A stretch of 64,000 nt of DNA from Alistipes shahii WAL 8301 (lineage in GTDB: Bacteria > Bacteroidota > Bacteroidia > Bacteroidales > Rikenellaceae). Made by a program: the position numbers and the translations under genes. Shown in pieces: positions 63,658-64,000 of this stretch. Location of the stretch: assembly GCF_025145845.1 (NCBI RefSeq), contig NZ_CP102253.1, positions 1,922,001-1,986,000 of the forward strand, in the 5' to 3' direction. Position 1 is the first letter of the stretch. Each line of letters starts with the position of its first letter. The notes beneath the pieces were generated by a model. It saw only the letters and a program-made list of their open reading frames with translations, was not told the DNA's origin and ran no database searches.

Positions 63658-64000
63658 TCAGGTGCGCCAGAAGATTTTGCTCCGCGTGAAGGCCGCCGTG
63701 AAGAGCATCATCAACAGGGTGACGATCACCCCGCGCCCGACTCCCATCACGCAGCCGCACTGACCCCACAGCCACGGGAGCGCCACGGCCCGGTCCGCGA
63801 AGACGAGCAGCGGCACGACGACGTAACCCGCCGCCGTGTAAGCGATCATGGGGTTCTGCCCGCAAAGGACGAGCAGACCGCCCCGCGAACGGCCCTTTCG
63901 GAGCAGGACCGACGTGACCAGCAGCACGTGCGAAGCCATTCCGGCCGTGATGAAAAAGTAGCTCACCGTGGCGGGGTCCTTCTTCACGCCCTCTTCGAGC
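63658..64000 (-). CDS. DUF5009 / heparan-alpha-glucosaminide acetyltransferase-like membrane protein, 3' part only
   Basis: The frame is open to the window end (reading EEGVKKDPATVSYFFITAGM), so only the C-terminal ~113 residues are seen. At least three hydrophobic helices are present. LVLCGQNPMIAYTAAGYVVVPLLVF and the preceding KKDPATVSYFF are typical of the last helices of DUF5009/HGSNAT-like acyltransferases, which in animals acetylate terminal glucosamine. The neighbourhood with NAGLU-type GH89 recalls the heparan degradation pathway, but this is inference. Confidence 0.75.
   Translation of the reverse strand, partial: LEEGVKKDPATVSYFFITAGMASHVLLVTSVLLRKGRSRGGLLVLCGQNPMIAYTAAGYVVVPLLVFADRAVALPWLWGQCGCVMGVGRGVIVTLLMMLFTAAFTRSKIFWRT

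Overview
The window looks like chromosomal DNA of a GC-rich gut Bacteroidales, most plausibly an Alistipes-type member of the Rikenellaceae. That is inference from two SusC/SusD systems, many lipoprotein signals, promoters of the Bacteroidetes form TTTG-N19/20-TAnnTTTG (clear at rpmH, murA, tdk and the MFS gene), a Bacteroidetes-type MurA and the high GC content. No rRNA, CRISPR array or phage module is visible. One tRNA, tRNA-Thr(CGT), is present.

Left part (1-11.3 kb). The window opens inside a HEAT-repeat plus double DUF1080 protein. An AT-rich gap follows, holding a 190-bp repeat. Next are two genes that both lack their 5' ends and face each other across about 109 bp of foreign-looking sequence: a UDP-glucuronate decarboxylase and a sensor histidine kinase. 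A cobalamin-riboswitch operon on the minus strand comes next (PKD-like surface lipoprotein, BtuG-like beta-propeller, BtuB-like receptor). The receptor carries a one-base frameshift.

Middle part (11.3-34.4 kb). Here lie cstA with a TPR-like partner gene, thymidine kinase, and a minus-strand peptide-utilisation type operon (HExxH metalloprotease, SusC, SusD, DUF4843, PKD-like lipoprotein). They are followed by murA, rpmH, a GNAT acetyltransferase, a phosphoesterase, DUF4924 and a PiT phosphate transporter fused to a PhoU-like domain. An AT-rich island then holds the second copy of the 190-bp repeat in inverted orientation, a gene relic and a complete IS982-family element with a 6-bp target duplication.

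Right part (33.3-64 kb). This is a large glycan-utilisation region. It contains a NAGPA-like phosphodiester glycosidase, a GH89 alpha-N-acetylglucosaminidase and a ROK regulator. A likely operator overlaps the promoter of the next operon: two DUF4434 proteins, an AGE epimerase, SusC, SusD and two DUF5018-type lipoproteins. A tightly packed nine-gene operon follows: two GHL10-type proteins, a retaining-type and an inverting-type GH97, a secreted phosphoesterase, a lipoprotein FAD oxidoreductase, an SGNH-phosphoesterase fusion and a CE2-like esterase. An MFS transporter, another SGNH hydrolase and a DUF5009/HGSNAT-like gene end the window. The gene set suggests sequential import and trimming of an alpha-linked, GlcNAc-containing, possibly phosphorylated or acetylated glycan; this is inference.

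The most unusual signals are long G tracts near the 5' ends of both susC genes. The tract is G9 and in frame in one, and G10 and out of frame in the other. Both sit next to the signal-peptide/N-terminal domain and suggest phase-variable nutrient receptors, or an assembly error that resequencing would expose. The second signal is the inverted pair of 190-bp repeats bounding 28.6 kb. Each has a palindromic core with an 8-bp spacer.
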